A model generated the notes under the pieces. It had not been told where the DNA came from and did not search any database. It saw only the letters and a program-made list of their open reading frames with translations. From Nemertoderma westbladi (Eukaryota; Xenacoelomorpha; Nemertodermatida; Nemertodermatidae), in assembly GCA_032718475.1 (NCBI GenBank), contig JAUCBJ010004610.1, positions 1 through 64,000 of the forward strand: DNA of 64,000 bases, in the 5' to 3' direction. Below, in pieces: positions 33,301 through 42,790 of this stretch; within the stretch, counting starts at the first letter, position 1; each line of letters begins with the position of its first letter. The position numbers and the translations under genes are program-made.

Positions 33301-35192
33301 TCTGCTCGAAGCACACCACTAAAATCGTTGTATGTTTCAATATTCTTACTGAACACATTAGAAAATTTCGAATTCGTAGTTTTGAACATATGTTGCTCAG
33401 CTAATGAAAGCTGATGATCAGGATCAACAATCACCTCAGATGATGGATCATGTGCCAACGGTTTTGAAAGCTTTGATAATACAGGATGAACATTCATAAT
33501 AGCGAGCTCTGGTTCAGTAACTACAGCACGAATAACAGCTAATTGTTGTGATTTCTTGATAGATATAACTGAATTAGTTTCATTTGGAATGCGAAGGACG
33601 CCATTCACAACTCTGGATAGCGAAGGTTCAGGCCACAATCCATTTACTGGAGAAGATGAGCAGGCCTGAATAGCAACTTCGCCTTGATGGAAGTTTAAAT
33701 TGGGATCAGACACTTCAATGAATTCACTGGGATAAATGACTGTAGACTGTTGACTGCGGACAACTGTTTGTAGACATCTAATTGAAGGATATTGAGGAGG
33801 TTGTGTACCATATGAAATCCATTGACTTCCAATTAATATTTCTTTGTGTTTGATAGAGATTTCGATTGAGTTATCGAACATAAAAGGAATACCAGCTAAG
33901 ACATCACACTCCATTTGAGTAGATACCAAAGCATTCAAAGATAGACTCTGTGAGCCAAAGGTAAGCTCAATCTTGACTTCACCGCAAATATTAATGCAAC
34001 TCTTATCAACCTGTCGCGCAACTTGATCCGACTTATACATTGGGATGTTTGCAGACTTGACAAAGGCAAGCGAAATCATATTGGAAGTGGCACCACTGTC
34101 ACATAATACTTTACATGGTATATGTTTAAAATAAGCATAAAAGAATGGAGACACCATTATTTGGACTCGATTGACCACAGAATATGCTGCAGCGCCTTGA
34201 TCATCATCTTCACTGATTTCACCGTCGTCATCATCTTCCTCATTATCATTATCAACTTGAACACGAAACGATTTAACAAGACGCATGCGATCAGATGGAG
34301 ATAAGAGAAAACATTCATCAATAGAATGTCCATCAGATTTTCGACCACAAGCTTTACAAAACGAACAGGATTTAAATTTCTGTGGAACTTTAGAGCCTTT
34401 GGATTGAAACTTTGAATTCTTTGAATGAAACTTTGAATTAAATTTCACCTTGCGATCAAAGGCTCTAGCAAGTGAAATCGAGGATACTTCTTCATGTGCA
34501 TTAAGCTCCTGCAGTAATGAAGCTACATTATCAACAACGAGTGGCTGTATATCTTTCAATGTGCGAGTCTGAAGATCATGAGCGTACACACGAGCCACAT
34601 AACTGGGAAGCCGAGAATCAATAAGTTGGAGCCATAAATAGACTGCCAATCGCTCGACAGTAGGAGAAAGAATCTCATCGACAGTAATCGCTTCTCCATC
34701 GTGTAAAAGAGGAGAACCGTTTTTGAGTTTATTATCGTGAAGATGTGCAATGATTCGTTGATATAAAACCTCGTAGCGTTCATTGGATTCATGTTTAATA
34801 GATGCTAATTTTAGAAAATTTGCCTCGGATTGCTGGAAGCCATAGTGCTTGCGGATTCTTTGCCATATCCAGCTTAAGCTAATACTGCAATCAATAATTT
34901 CGGTATTTAATAACGAAGGCGCAAATTGCGCAATTAAACCGATCATCCGACTGAGACGAATATTCTTCTGCACTGCCGTTAATCGTTGACCGTCCGGAAC
35001 TGGTGCAACATCGTCGATCATGTCGCGGTTTAAAGTCGACGGTTTACCCCATGTAAACCCAGCAGTGAGGAATGGAGCAAACTCATTTTCGAGCGAGAGA
35101 TGATACATGCAGTTCTGCATCCAATTTTGAAACGATGTTATTGTTTCGTTGTCAGTCAACGACCACATTTTCGGTGGGCGGAAGGAACCCAT
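30375..35192 (-). CDS. gag-pol polyprotein of LTR retrotransposon
   Basis: A single 1605-aa frame. Order: gag-like region (residues 1-270); zinc-knuckle-like C-x2-C-x2-C...H...C segment (about 274-292); acidic linker; aspartic protease LCDSGATSNM (about 362-372); reverse transcriptase starting near SPSFLVKKPNGSFRLV (about 684) with motif C VKIADDFYIG (about 800, IADD instead of the usual YxDD); RNase H LTTDASPLNNGIGG (about 950); integrase with an H-H-C-C zinc domain (about 1194-1235) and a D-D-E core (VVRDVFSSY about 1280, VDCAPG about 1322, Glu about 1357). PR-RT-RH-IN order suits Ty3/Gypsy; BEL/Pao shares it and is the alternative. No envelope-like ORF. Start at the first ATG after the 5' LTR. 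Confidence 0.92.
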   Translation of the reverse strand: MGSFRPPKMWSLTDNETITSFQNWMQNCMYHLSLENEFAPFLTAGFTWGKPSTLNRDMIDDVAPVPDGQRLTAVQKNIRLSRMIGLIAQFAPSLLNTEIIDCSISLSWIWQRIRKHYGFQQSEANFLKLASIKHESNERYEVLYQRIIAHLHDNKLKNGSPLLHDGEAITVDEILSPTVERLAVYLWLQLIDSRLPSYVARVYAHDLQTRTLKDIQPLVVDNVASLLQELNAHEEVSSISLARAFDRKVKFNSKFHSKNSKFQSKGSKVPQKFKSCSFCKACGRKSDGHSIDECFLLSPSDRMRLVKSFRVQVDNDNEEDDDDGEISEDDDQGAAAYSVVNRVQIMVSPFFYAYFKHIPCKVLCDSGATSNMISLAFVKSANIPMYKSDQVARQVDKSCINICGEVKIELTFGSQSLSLNALVSTQMECDVLAGIPFMFDNSIEISIKHKEILIGSQWISYGTQPPQYPSIRCLQTVVRSQQSTVIYPSEFIEVSDPNLNFHQGEVAIQACSSSPVNGLWPEPSLSRVVNGVLRIPNETNSVISIKKSQQLAVIRAVVTEPELAIMNVHPVLSKLSKPLAHDPSSEVIVDPDHQLSLAEQHMFKTTNSKFSNVFSKNIETYNDFSGVLRADINLGPVKPPPRKGRVPFYTHSNLSVLQDEFDSLEKLGVLAKPEDVGVVVQHVSPSFLVKKPNGSFRLVTSFNELGHFTRLIPSKPTKPEEVLQTLANFKFIAKSDFSKCFYQIPVAKSSIPYLGTMTPFKGVRVYLRAAMGMPGSSEWEDELIFRVLGVFLQLGWLVKIADDFYIGADTIEELHSRWVQVLQCLCKNNLKLSASKTVIAPLKTTILGWIWNCGTLSVSAHKISPLVVAIPPVTCSAMRSFLGSVKDIARCFPRCSSFLAPLESAIKGLKGADRINWSPELTKDFEKVKDTLRSPSVLTIPKRNYKLILTTDASPLNNGIGGTLYVLRDGHKKLAGHFSYKMKDHQTRWFPCEREGLAIAVCVSHFAPYIRESIHQTQLLTDSKPCVQAYRKLCQGEFSASARLSTFLSALSGLNVSLHHIKGDNNVLSDYNSRHPIVCEEKSCQICKFVEETAVSTCLAVTVEDVLNGTSRMPFLCSASWKSAQNACPTLRKVFAHLTNGTRPVKNAKGCRDLKVYLRSATINKQGILVVNKEDPYIHNRELIVVPVEILEGLLTAIHLSFKHPSKLQLSKLFHRYFFAINADDIIDRVSNDNCTECKALKKLSSELIPQSSSKSPESPGLQMAADLLRRFKQKIFVVRDVFSSYTWAVLVDDEQSDSLRKGILNCILPLRSNMSKIRVDCAPGLQALRNDSILLRNGIVLDFGSEKNCNKNPVADRAIQELEVELLKCYPDSQALTQQEIISAVDMLNSRIRSSNLSAKEILFGRDQLTGERLNFSDQTLSKQQELRRESNHDVSAKSKSRGSSHCSIPELHVGYLVFIKDELSKHHPRDRYIVIKLHDSMAIIQKFNNNIFGRKHYSVLFEKLMLCTPTPTQPVNAKWFGEHDVGDSSSESEGDFKIKGDRQFAPPPEDLLKDCQIAPENLLDDVNFNNDDGIRRSKRAHKPPKRYGSLIRYDPNYPLDGEL

Positions 35193-35391
35193 GGTGAGGC
35201 CAATGTAGTGAAATCGAACGAAATTGGAATGATTCCGGTTTCCACAAGTAGAACTCGGTGCGATGTAAATAATCGAAGTTTAGTTTTGAGAGTCTTCAAT
35301 TCTCGGAACAGTTCACTCAACAAAATTGAAATTTCGATGGTTTATTTTAGATGATGTAGTTCGGGCGCTGAGTTCAACCCAAAGCCACCAC

Positions 35392-35632
35392 GCCAGACGG
35401 GTATAAAATAAAACAGACAAATCAACTAAGTCAATGCTCCAAACTCTGATCTTTGTCTCAAAATCCAAATACGAAAATAATATAACAAGAACAACACAAA
35501 GGTACAGTAGAAACCGGAACCAATACAGTAGTAGGTACTGGTACTAGTACAGTACCGGTACAATACAACATAGCCAATACAGTAGTAGGTACTGGTACTA
35601 GTACAGTACCGGTACAATACAACATAGTGGCG
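35392..35632 (-). repeat. LTR (5' LTR of the minus-strand element)
   Basis: This is the partner of 29917-30157. It carries the same 53-bp internal duplication. Confidence 0.93.
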
Positions 35633-35751
35633 CAGCAATGGTTCCACTGGGGCTACCAAGAGCACCTTCCAATCTGTTCCTCCCATAAAGGAGGTTGTTT
35701 CGGAAGAGATGCGCCGGATTCTCGGCGCAACCTTCCTGATTGGTATTATCA

Positions 35752-36243
35752 CTGCTACTACTACTAGGATCGGCATGCTGCATTGCAGCTGCATTTTTAA
35801 GAATGCTGTGCCGGCTTATCGACAAAATTGCACTGCCACAACTCCCTATCACTCATGACATTTGCTAGATCATCCGCATCTTCAAGGCCAGTGTCCTTTA
35901 AGATGTGTCTCAAGAAAGTCATGGGCTGTCCACCATGCTTATTCACTCCATGAGGCTGCCAAAGTACAAGATTATGCACTGGCTGGTCCTCACGGCGAAA
36001 GCAATGTCCTGCGAAGCTGAGGCGATTTTGTTCTAGTGTCAAGCTTGGGGGAACCAATGAGACACCTCCAATGTTATATAGTGTCTGGTTGGAGATGTGT
36101 GCATTGTACTTGACACAATGAACCCGGCGTAGCATTCTTGTGAATGTGCCATCCAGAGATTTGGTGTCCTCAGCAGTTAGAGCCCAGCATGGACTCCCAT
36201 AGAGGAGTACTGGAACTACTGCTGCTCTAAATAATCGGACCTG
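35752..36243 (-). mobile_element. truncated RTE-like LINE with 10-bp TSD inside piggyBac
   Basis: A minus-strand copy of the LINE C-terminal 150 or so codons plus tail, flanked by GGTATTATCA at 35742-35751 and 36244-36253. The frame is open from about LFRAAVVPVLLYGS to FVDKPAQHS. It interrupts the piggyBac frame at FLIGII. Confidence 0.93.
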
Positions 36244-36253
36244 GGTATTATCA

Positions 36254-37187
36254 AAAAACCATCAATCTATAGTTATTGGTCAACCCGCCAAAGTATTGCG
36301 ACGCCACATTTCAGCAAAATTATATCTAGAAACCGATATATGATGATTCTACGATTTTTTCGATTTTCGGACATTGAGAAGTATGATGATACTAATAGAA
36401 TGACTCGTTTATCGGACCTAATAACAGAGATTCACAGTATAGTGAAAGTTTACCGTGTCGATAGAGAACTGTCCCTGGATGAAACCCTGATACTTTTTAA
36501 GGGAAAGTTACACTTCAAACAGTATATCCGGACAAAACGAAAGCGGTTCGGGATAAAACTTTTGTTTCCCTCTCTCTCTCTCTTTCTCTCAGAGGCCCTG
36601 TTTTAGCTATAAAGTTTTCAGATAAGAAAATTGTCCACTTTCTGTCCACTATTGACGATGCTAAACTTATAGATAAGTCTAGAAATCTACCCGGATCAAA
36701 TACTCTAGAGTACAAGAAGCCACAAGCAATTGAAAACTACAATTATTCCATGGGTGGTGTAGATTTGGGTGACCAGATGATTGCCTCGTGCGACTGTACA
36801 CGGAAAACGTATTCATGGTTTGTGAAATTAGGTTTGCATCTTATTCAGCGTCTATTACTCAATAGTTTCATTTGGTACCGAACTGATAAATCCACTCCCA
36901 AACACTATAACTTCAGTGACTTTGTGATGGATGCGGTTGATTACCTCACCCAAATACCAACTAAGAGAGACAAGTCTAGATCTTCTCAAGTGCAGCCCAT
37001 AGGATCTACAGCACCTGTACATACACCAGTAAAGATGGGCGCAACTGATAAGACGTCGCGACCCCAGAAGCATTGTCGGGTCTGTTGGGTAAACAAGACT
37101 GTGAAAAAAAGTAGATTTATTTGTGCTGTTTGTCCAGACAAACCTGGTTTATGTCTAGGATGTTTCACTATGTACCCACCCATTTGA
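36254..37187 (+). pseudogene. piggyBac transposase core and C-terminus
   Basis: Continuing from FLIGII before the RTE fragment: KKPSIYSYWSTRQSIATPHF, YMMILRFFRFSDIEKYDD, YRVDRELSLDETLILFKGKL (a catalytic Asp) and HFKQYIRTKRKRFGIKL, then a frame disruption around a CT-rich stretch near 36570, a KKIVHFLSTI-like remnant, NYSMGGVDLGDQMIASCD (catalytic Asp region), LLLNSFIWYRT, and a C-terminal RING-like cysteine domain HCRVCWVNKTVKKSRFICAV with CPDKPGLCLGCF. The domain order is that of DDE_Tnp_1_7 transposases. Confidence 0.87.
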
Positions 37188-37401
37188 AATAAATCAGAAA
37201 ATAATAGTAATAATGAAAAAAAATTAAAAAAAGGAAAACTTTTTCGTTCAGAAATGTTTGCCATTTGTTTCAGATTAAAAAAAAACTCAAAACTGAGTTT
37301 ATATATGAGTCCATTACAATCCAAGTTACGCGTCATAAAGCAAACTCAATATTTTGCTAAAAATGTATTTAGTAAATTTTGTATTTTATATTATATATAT
37401 A

Positions 37402-39619
37402 TCTATATATATAAATATCGATTGTCTGTCTGTGTGTTTGTCATCGGCTATACAATCGAACCCATCTCGATGAAATCTCGCTTGCTATAGCTCATTAGAA
37501 AGGTCTCGCTCTAACTCATTGCAACGTAATACTCAGAGCCGTCTGAAGTTCGCCCATCTGCCGCTAGAGGGCGATTTTCGTGATTTTCGGGCGAAATTTA
37601 TCGAATTATTTCGGTTCTTCTATCGGTAATTAATTATTTAGAGGGCTAACATTTATCCCACCTGGTATAAAATTAACATGGGTAGATTCGCCGTGTCCCA
37701 TTCTCACAAAGTTTTTATTTTATTCGAGTGTTTAATATAAATATGTATGATTATTTATTGATTAAAAATCAAATAGTGTATAAATATGTCATATTCGCCA
37801 AGCACGATCGAATTGGCCTATTCTTAGTGCTGTAGTGAATATAGGGAAGGATTTTTTTCTGTATCATAGCAACGTTAAGGTAATTATTGAAATCGCAGCT
37901 AGCTGGGCACAGATAAGGAGCAAGCCAGGCTGTAGTGTTGATTGGGGTGGGTTTGGGTTGTCTGTTGCGAACTGCTCAAGTGTAATTCTGCTTTCTCAAT
38001 CATTGGCTGCATGGAAGGAGAGGTTTATAACATTTTTGTTTTACTGTTATGAATATTAAAAGTAAAATAATTATTTCTGTAGGCCTATACTTGCTGTATT
38101 ATTATTTTATCTAATATTATACATCTAATCTCGATGAAATCTCGCTTACTATAGCTCGTTAGATAGGTCTTGCCCTAACTCGTTGCAACGTAATACTCAG
38201 AGCCGTCTGAAGTTCCCCCATCTGCCGCTAGAGGGCGAATTGTCCGATAGTGAAAACCTGATCTCATTGGGTTGTTTTTAATGCTTTTGAGCTGAAACTT
38301 GGTAGCTATATACTGCAGCATAGGCTGTATATTTCCGGAGTCACTGAGTTGTCCACAGTTCCCCAGTCTACCGTTAGAGGGCTAAATGTCTGAGAGTTAA
38401 CATCTTCTCCAACTTTGTTATTTACAATCCGTTTAGACTGAAACTTGGTAGGCATCTACTACAGCATAGGCTGTATCTTTACTGAGTCGCAGAGTCGTCT
38501 ACAATTCCCCAGTCTACCGCTAGAGGGCGAAATGTCTGAAAGTTAACATCTTCTCCAACTTTGTTATTTATAATCCATTTAGACTGAACTTGGTAGGCAT
38601 CTACTACAGCATAGGCTATATCTTTACTGAGTCGCGCAGAGTTGTCTACATTACCCGCGTCTGCCGCTAGAGGGCGAAATGTATGAAAGTTAACATCTCC
38701 TCCAACTTTGTTATTTACAATCCTTTTAGACTGAAACTTAGTAGGCATCTACTATAGCATAGGCTATATCTTTGCGGAGTAGTAGAGTCGTCTACAGTTC
38801 CACAGTCAGCCGCTAGAGGGCGAATTGTCTGATAGTGAAAACCTCATCCCATTTGGTTCTTTTTAATCATTTTGAGCTGAAACTTGGTTGGTATCTACTA
38901 CATCATAGGCTGTATCTTTACGGGGTTGCAGAATCCTATTCACTTCCCCAGTCTACCGCTAGAGGGTGAAATGTCTGAAAGTTAACATCTTCTACAACTT
39001 TGTTATTTACAAACGGTTTAGACTGAAACTTGGTAGGCATCTACTTACTACAGCATAGGCTGTACCTTTACGGAGTCACAGAGTTGTATACAGTCCCCCC
39101 ATCTGCCGCTAGAGGGCGACATATCTGATAGTGAACACCTCATCCCATTTGGTTCTTTTTAATCCTATTGAGCTGGAACTTGGCAGGAATCTACTACAGC
39201 ATATTGTGTATCTTTACGGAGTCCCAGAGTCGTCTACAGTTCTTCAGTCTACCGCTAGAGGGTGAAATGTCTGAATGTGAACATCTACACCAATTTTGTT
39301 ATTTACAATCTGTTTAAGCTGAAACTTGAAAGGCAGGCATTTTACTTCACCATAAACCCCATCTTTACCAAACTGCAGCGCCGTCTGCATTTCACCAGTC
39401 CGCAGGTAGAGGGTGGATCTGAAAGTGATCATTTTCTGGAAATTTTGTTATTTACAATCTGCCTCAAGTTGAAACTTGACAGTTATATCTTATGGGGGTG
39501 GTGTTTTATTTAATGATGGTGTCTGTTCCGTATGCAGTTCTCAAATCTCCCACACATATTCATATATCATCTGCACGTGCACTAGAAAGCTGTGGCCCGA
39601 AGGGCCACAGGCTTTCTAG
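37402..39619 (+). mobile_element. non-autonomous Helentron-type (HINE-like) rolling-circle element
   Basis: The 5' end is TCTATATATATAAATATCGA followed by a TGTCTGTCTGTGTG run. The 3' end is a long palindrome (39582-39619: CTAGAAAGC..TGGCCC GAA GGGCCA..GCTTTCTAG) ending CTAG before T. The interior has no transposase but carries nine ~146-bp tandem repeats. A TC start, a 3' hairpin ending CTAG|T and internal tandem repeats are the features described for Helentron-associated elements. The 5' boundary lies in an AT microsatellite and is approximate. Confidence 0.72.
38200..39420. repeat. ~146-bp tandem repeat array
   Basis: The motif CCGCTAGAGGGCGAAATGTC recurs at 38225, 38371, 38517, 38664, 38810, 38955, about 39106, 39252 and about 39398: spacings 145-151 bp. 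Each unit also holds ACTGAAACTTGGTAGGCATC and ACAGCATAGGCTGTATCTTT. An isolated longer copy lies at 37465-37580. Confidence 0.9.
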
Positions 39620-39671
39620 TATATATATAATTTTGTATTTTGTATTTTATTTTATATTTTGTAAATGTAAC

Positions 39672-40218
39672 AACTCGTATTTTACATCGAACCAACCGCA
39701 ACCCACGGTTTATGAACAGCAGTATGAACCCACGGTAATATCATTAAAAGAAGTTTTGAGATGGCGACCAACTGTAAAAAAGTTTTAAAAAAAGGTCCCA
39801 CCTTGGCTTTATATTACACCCCCTCCATTGGCCATTCTTAAAGTCACGCAAACAGATATTAAGGAAGACAAATCTACCCAGACGGACAACTCGTATTTTA
39901 CATCGAACCAACCGCAACCCACGGTTTATGAACAGCAGTATGAACCTGCGGTATTATCATTAAAATAAGTTTTGAGATGGCGACCAACTCTAAAAAAGAT
40001 TACACCCCCTCCATTGGCCATTCTTAAAGGCAAGCAAACAGATATTATTAAGGAAGATAAATCTACCCAGATGGACAACTAGTATTTGACATCGAACCAA
40101 CCACAACCCGCGGTTTATGAACAACAGTATGAACCCCGTGGTATTATCATTAAAAGAAGTTTTGAGATGGCAACCAACTCTAAAAAAGTTTAAAAAAAGG
40201 TCCCACCTTGGCTTTATA
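39672..40218 (+). repeat. tandem array of ~220-bp units (array 2)
   Basis: Three units of the same repeat as 27858-29130 start at 39672, 39888 and 40077. They are more degraded: one has a stop in place of the KEV codons, and deletions reduce spacing to 216 and 189. The first retains an open frame. It may be the other half of array 1, separated by the piggyBac and Helentron insertions. Confidence 0.85.
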
Positions 40219-40294
40219 TTATGGTTCTACAAAATTTCGCACAACAGGGATAGACACCTTGACACCATGTACCATTAGTTTGTATGCAATTGGG

Positions 40295-40898
40295 TTAATG
40301 GAACCCACATTTGACTTTTAGTCTATTATAGACATACAAAGCTTCTCTCCTTATGTTGGTACTAAAACTGAATACAATAATAGGGTTAGCTAAGAAGTCC
40401 ACCATGGGTAAGAGAGTACTTGTTATATGGTAAATTCTATATTGCATAGAATTCAACAATTCCGCTTTTACTTTCTCCCCTAATGTGTATATAATACTCT
40501 GGGACAAATAAGATAACCCAAAAACCATTGTAATTGTTAACAACATCATTGTTGATCGATACGTGTTGATTTTACGTTTTTGACTTTGTATGGTATCTTG
40601 TGATGGTCTCCGACACCCTCCACTGATCATAATATCCCGCTTGTTGGCTTTATTAGCGAGTTTGATCGCTATAGCAGAGTACAGAAGTATCATTGTTGTT
40701 ACCGCTATCAGGAAACTAAAGTGATAGATAGTGAGGGAAATAGAATGGCCCAAGAATACTTCTGTATGTGTTATATTAGTAATGGACACAAGTACCCAAA
40801 GAGAAGACAACATTGCCACCGACATACACATCCCTATCAAAGCCATGGCTACCTTTGTACTTGGCCCTCGGCTGAAAGGTCTAAATACCACTCGAAAT
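40295..40898 (-). CDS. class A GPCR, exon 2 (TM4-TM7)
   Basis: The acceptor TTTTTTCAG gives A|TTTCGA and completes the Arg codon started in exon 1. The exon encodes FRVVFRPFSRGPS (intracellular loop 2), TM4 (VAMALIGMCMSVAMLSSLWV), a short loop with NIT, TM5 (SLTIYHFSFLIAVTTMILLY), a basic loop 3 with QKRK, TM6 (TMMLLTITMVFGLSYLSQSI), and TM7 with LANPIIVF in place of NPxxY. It ends KCGFH and TGA/TAA-type stop at 40295. No Cys is seen in the second extracellular loop. Confidence 0.87.
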
Positions 40899-40979
40899 CT
40901 GAAAAAACAAACAAATATTACATTCAGTGTTTATGTACAAATTTGCAGGGAAGACACCCACACTTTAACAGGACTTTTA

Positions 40980-41400
40980 GGCATTAGTATGACTTTTTGA
41001 CCAAAATTTTACATGCCTAAATGGCTTTTATCATAAGGTTTTTTGTTCCAGAACCAATATTTGACCTGACATGCTGATGGTAGCTAGTTTTTTTTTATTT
41101 TTTTTTTACTTGCTAGTACTTTTCTAGCTAGTCAAAAAAAAATGTTTATTTAGTACTTAAACTTACATTACAGAGTCATGTGGTAGCTAGTATTTTTATA
41201 CATTACAATAATATTATACTAGCTAGTTTTCGAAAATAACTTTTTTACTAGCTAGTAAATAGTATTAGCTAGTGTAAAAAATTAAAAAACTAGTTACCAT
41301 CTGAATGTCAAATATTAGTTCTGGAAGAAAAAAATGATAAAAGCCATTTTCATAGTAAAAAAATTGGTCAAAAAGTGGGTACCCAGGCCATACTAATGCC
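40980..41400. mobile_element. foldback MITE with 8-bp TSD in GPCR intron
   Basis: The terminal inverted repeats are ~110 bp (GGCATTAGTATG at each tip; later AAATGGCTTTTATCAT and AATATTTGACxTxxxATG). Flanks are GACTTTTA (40972-40979) and GACTTCTA (41401-41408), an 8-bp duplication with one mismatch. The centre is CTAGCTAG-rich. An 8-bp duplication suits hAT or Merlin families. No ORF. Confidence 0.8.
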
Positions 41401-41778
41401 GACTTCTACTGCTACTGGTAGTATAATAGGTGGGTGGTATAACACTAACCATCCCCACATTTCTCAATTATGTTCTGAGTTTTTCTTAATTTTTTAGTTA
41501 GTGTTAGTTAGTCATGCATTATGATTACACCCTAGGTAGTTGGTGTGGATCAGCTCTGTTTACCTTGCTATTTCTACTGCAGATATTTGTGTAGTAATAA
41601 TTCCATTGAAGGATTTCTCGCCATTAATCTGATGGATTGTACTGTAACAGTATCAAAAGCGAATTGCTGGAATATATAATATGCAATGCGGAATTCAATC
41701 CAAAACCGATAAACAAATTTAGAGAGAACTGTGTTTCTGTCTTCCATTATTATATTATATTATTATAGATTAAATATA

Positions 41779-42370
41779 AAATTTCGGTAACGGTTCCGTA
41801 ATATGCCACAACACTTTTTAAACATAAATCATTGTTACCATGGCAACCCTGTAGAGTTCTAGAACACCGTATAAATGTTATTTAACTATTCTAGAACATA
41901 AATAAAATATAATGTTCTAGATAGAACATATAGGTAGTAATTTTTAAAATGCAAAATAGCTAGTATTTAAATAAAATAAATTTTTTTGAAATTAAATTTA
42001 GTGTTATAAATGTTATAATTTCAGGAAGATAGTAATTTTTAAGATAGTTAGTATTTTTTGTGGCAGTTAACAAAAAATAAAAAATGTTCGCAAAAAAATA
42101 AAAATATATCGATCGTTTTATATATTATATAAAGATTAAGAAAGAAAGATATAAAGAAAGGATTATAACAAAGAAAAGTGAATAACTAACTAATTTAAGA
42201 TTAAAAAATAACTAGCTACATGTTCTAGAACATTATATTTTTATTTTATTTATGTTCTAGAATAGTTAAATAACATTTATATGGTGTTCTATCATTACTA
42301 TTGTTGCCATAGTAACAATGGTTAATGTTTAAAAAGTGCAGTGGCATAGGAAACCCATAGCGGAAATTTC
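41779..42370. mobile_element. second foldback element in GPCR intron
   Basis: Long inverted arms (about 190 bp each) share ACTTTTTAAACAT, CATTGTTACYATGGCAAC, TATAAATGTTATTTAACTAT and TCTAGAACATAAATAAAATA. The ends AAATTTC and GAAATTT are approximate; the duplication is not resolved. No ORF. Confidence 0.75.
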
Positions 42371-42413
42371 TTTATAGTAGAGTAATTTAATAATAATGAA
42401 AAAAATTCCCTAC

Positions 42414-42790
42414 CTTTCGATTGCTATTACTATATATAAACCAACATAAAACATCTGGATAATGCGGTCGAAGAATTCAGACATTTTATAATTTATCGAA
42501 TGATCTCCCATGCAAACTGTTACTTGACGAATCAGGTACAATATATATAGGTCTATGGGAGCACTGGATAAAAAAAATACTATTCCAGTAAACAACATTG
42601 CCATGATAAAGTAGTCGAAATGACAGCGAGTGTGTTTACACAAGAAAATAACAAGAACCATGATATTAGCAAAGAGTCCCAGTAAAGTCATTGGAAAACC
42701 TATTAACATAACTACGTCAATGGTTGTGGGGAAGTAGTCAGTTACATTGTGTAGACAATCAATAACGTCCATCCTTGATCCATACATCAT
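42414..42790 (-). CDS. class A GPCR, exon 1 (N-terminus to TM3)
   Basis: The ATG at 42790 (a second Met one codon later, another at residue 7) begins a short N-terminus with an NVT glycosylation site. TM1 is TTIDVVMLIGFPMTLLGLFA; TM2 is YFIMAMLFTGIVFFLSSAPI; TM3 runs FFDRIIQMFYVGLYIVIAIE. The donor AAG|GTAGGG falls inside the Arg codon of the E-R-F (DRY-equivalent) motif. Joined to exon 2 it gives a 326-aa seven-TM protein, the usual size for a rhodopsin-family receptor. Ligand unknown; the subfamily is not assignable by eye. Confidence 0.87.

Larger units (their letters stand above)
29917..35632 (-). mobile_element. LTR retrotransposon, Ty3/Gypsy-like, apparently intact
   Basis: The element is 5716 bp with two 241-bp LTRs that differ at one base, one uninterrupted 1605-aa gag-pol frame, and a 4-bp CAGC target duplication. 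A candidate primer binding site TGGTGGCTTTGGGTTGAACT starts one or two bases inside the 5' LTR. It sits inside the piggyBac transposase; removing it with one CAGC restores the reading frame (ACC AGC AAT GGT). The near-identical LTRs imply a recent insertion. Confidence 0.93.
29131..37187 (+). mobile_element. piggyBac transposon, interrupted, right end not found
   Basis: The left terminus is TTAA followed by CCCTTTCCGGACCATG (29127 on), the standard piggyBac arrangement, with subterminal palindromic motifs ATGACCTACATGGTAGGTCA and a near copy at 29176. The transposase is in pieces at 29446-29912, 35637-35741 and 36254-37187, split by the LTR retrotransposon (29917-35632) and by an RTE fragment (35752-36243). 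The matching right inverted repeat is not seen before the Helentron at 37402, so it is lost or lies outside. Confidence 0.85.

Noticed and set aside
37835-38059. ORF within the Helentron-type element
   Set aside because: 74 codons with no recognisable domain; expected by chance in this length, and the element appears non-autonomous.
38200-39420. CRISPR-like array
   Set aside because: Units are whole ~146-bp tandem copies without unique spacers, and the window is eukaryotic.
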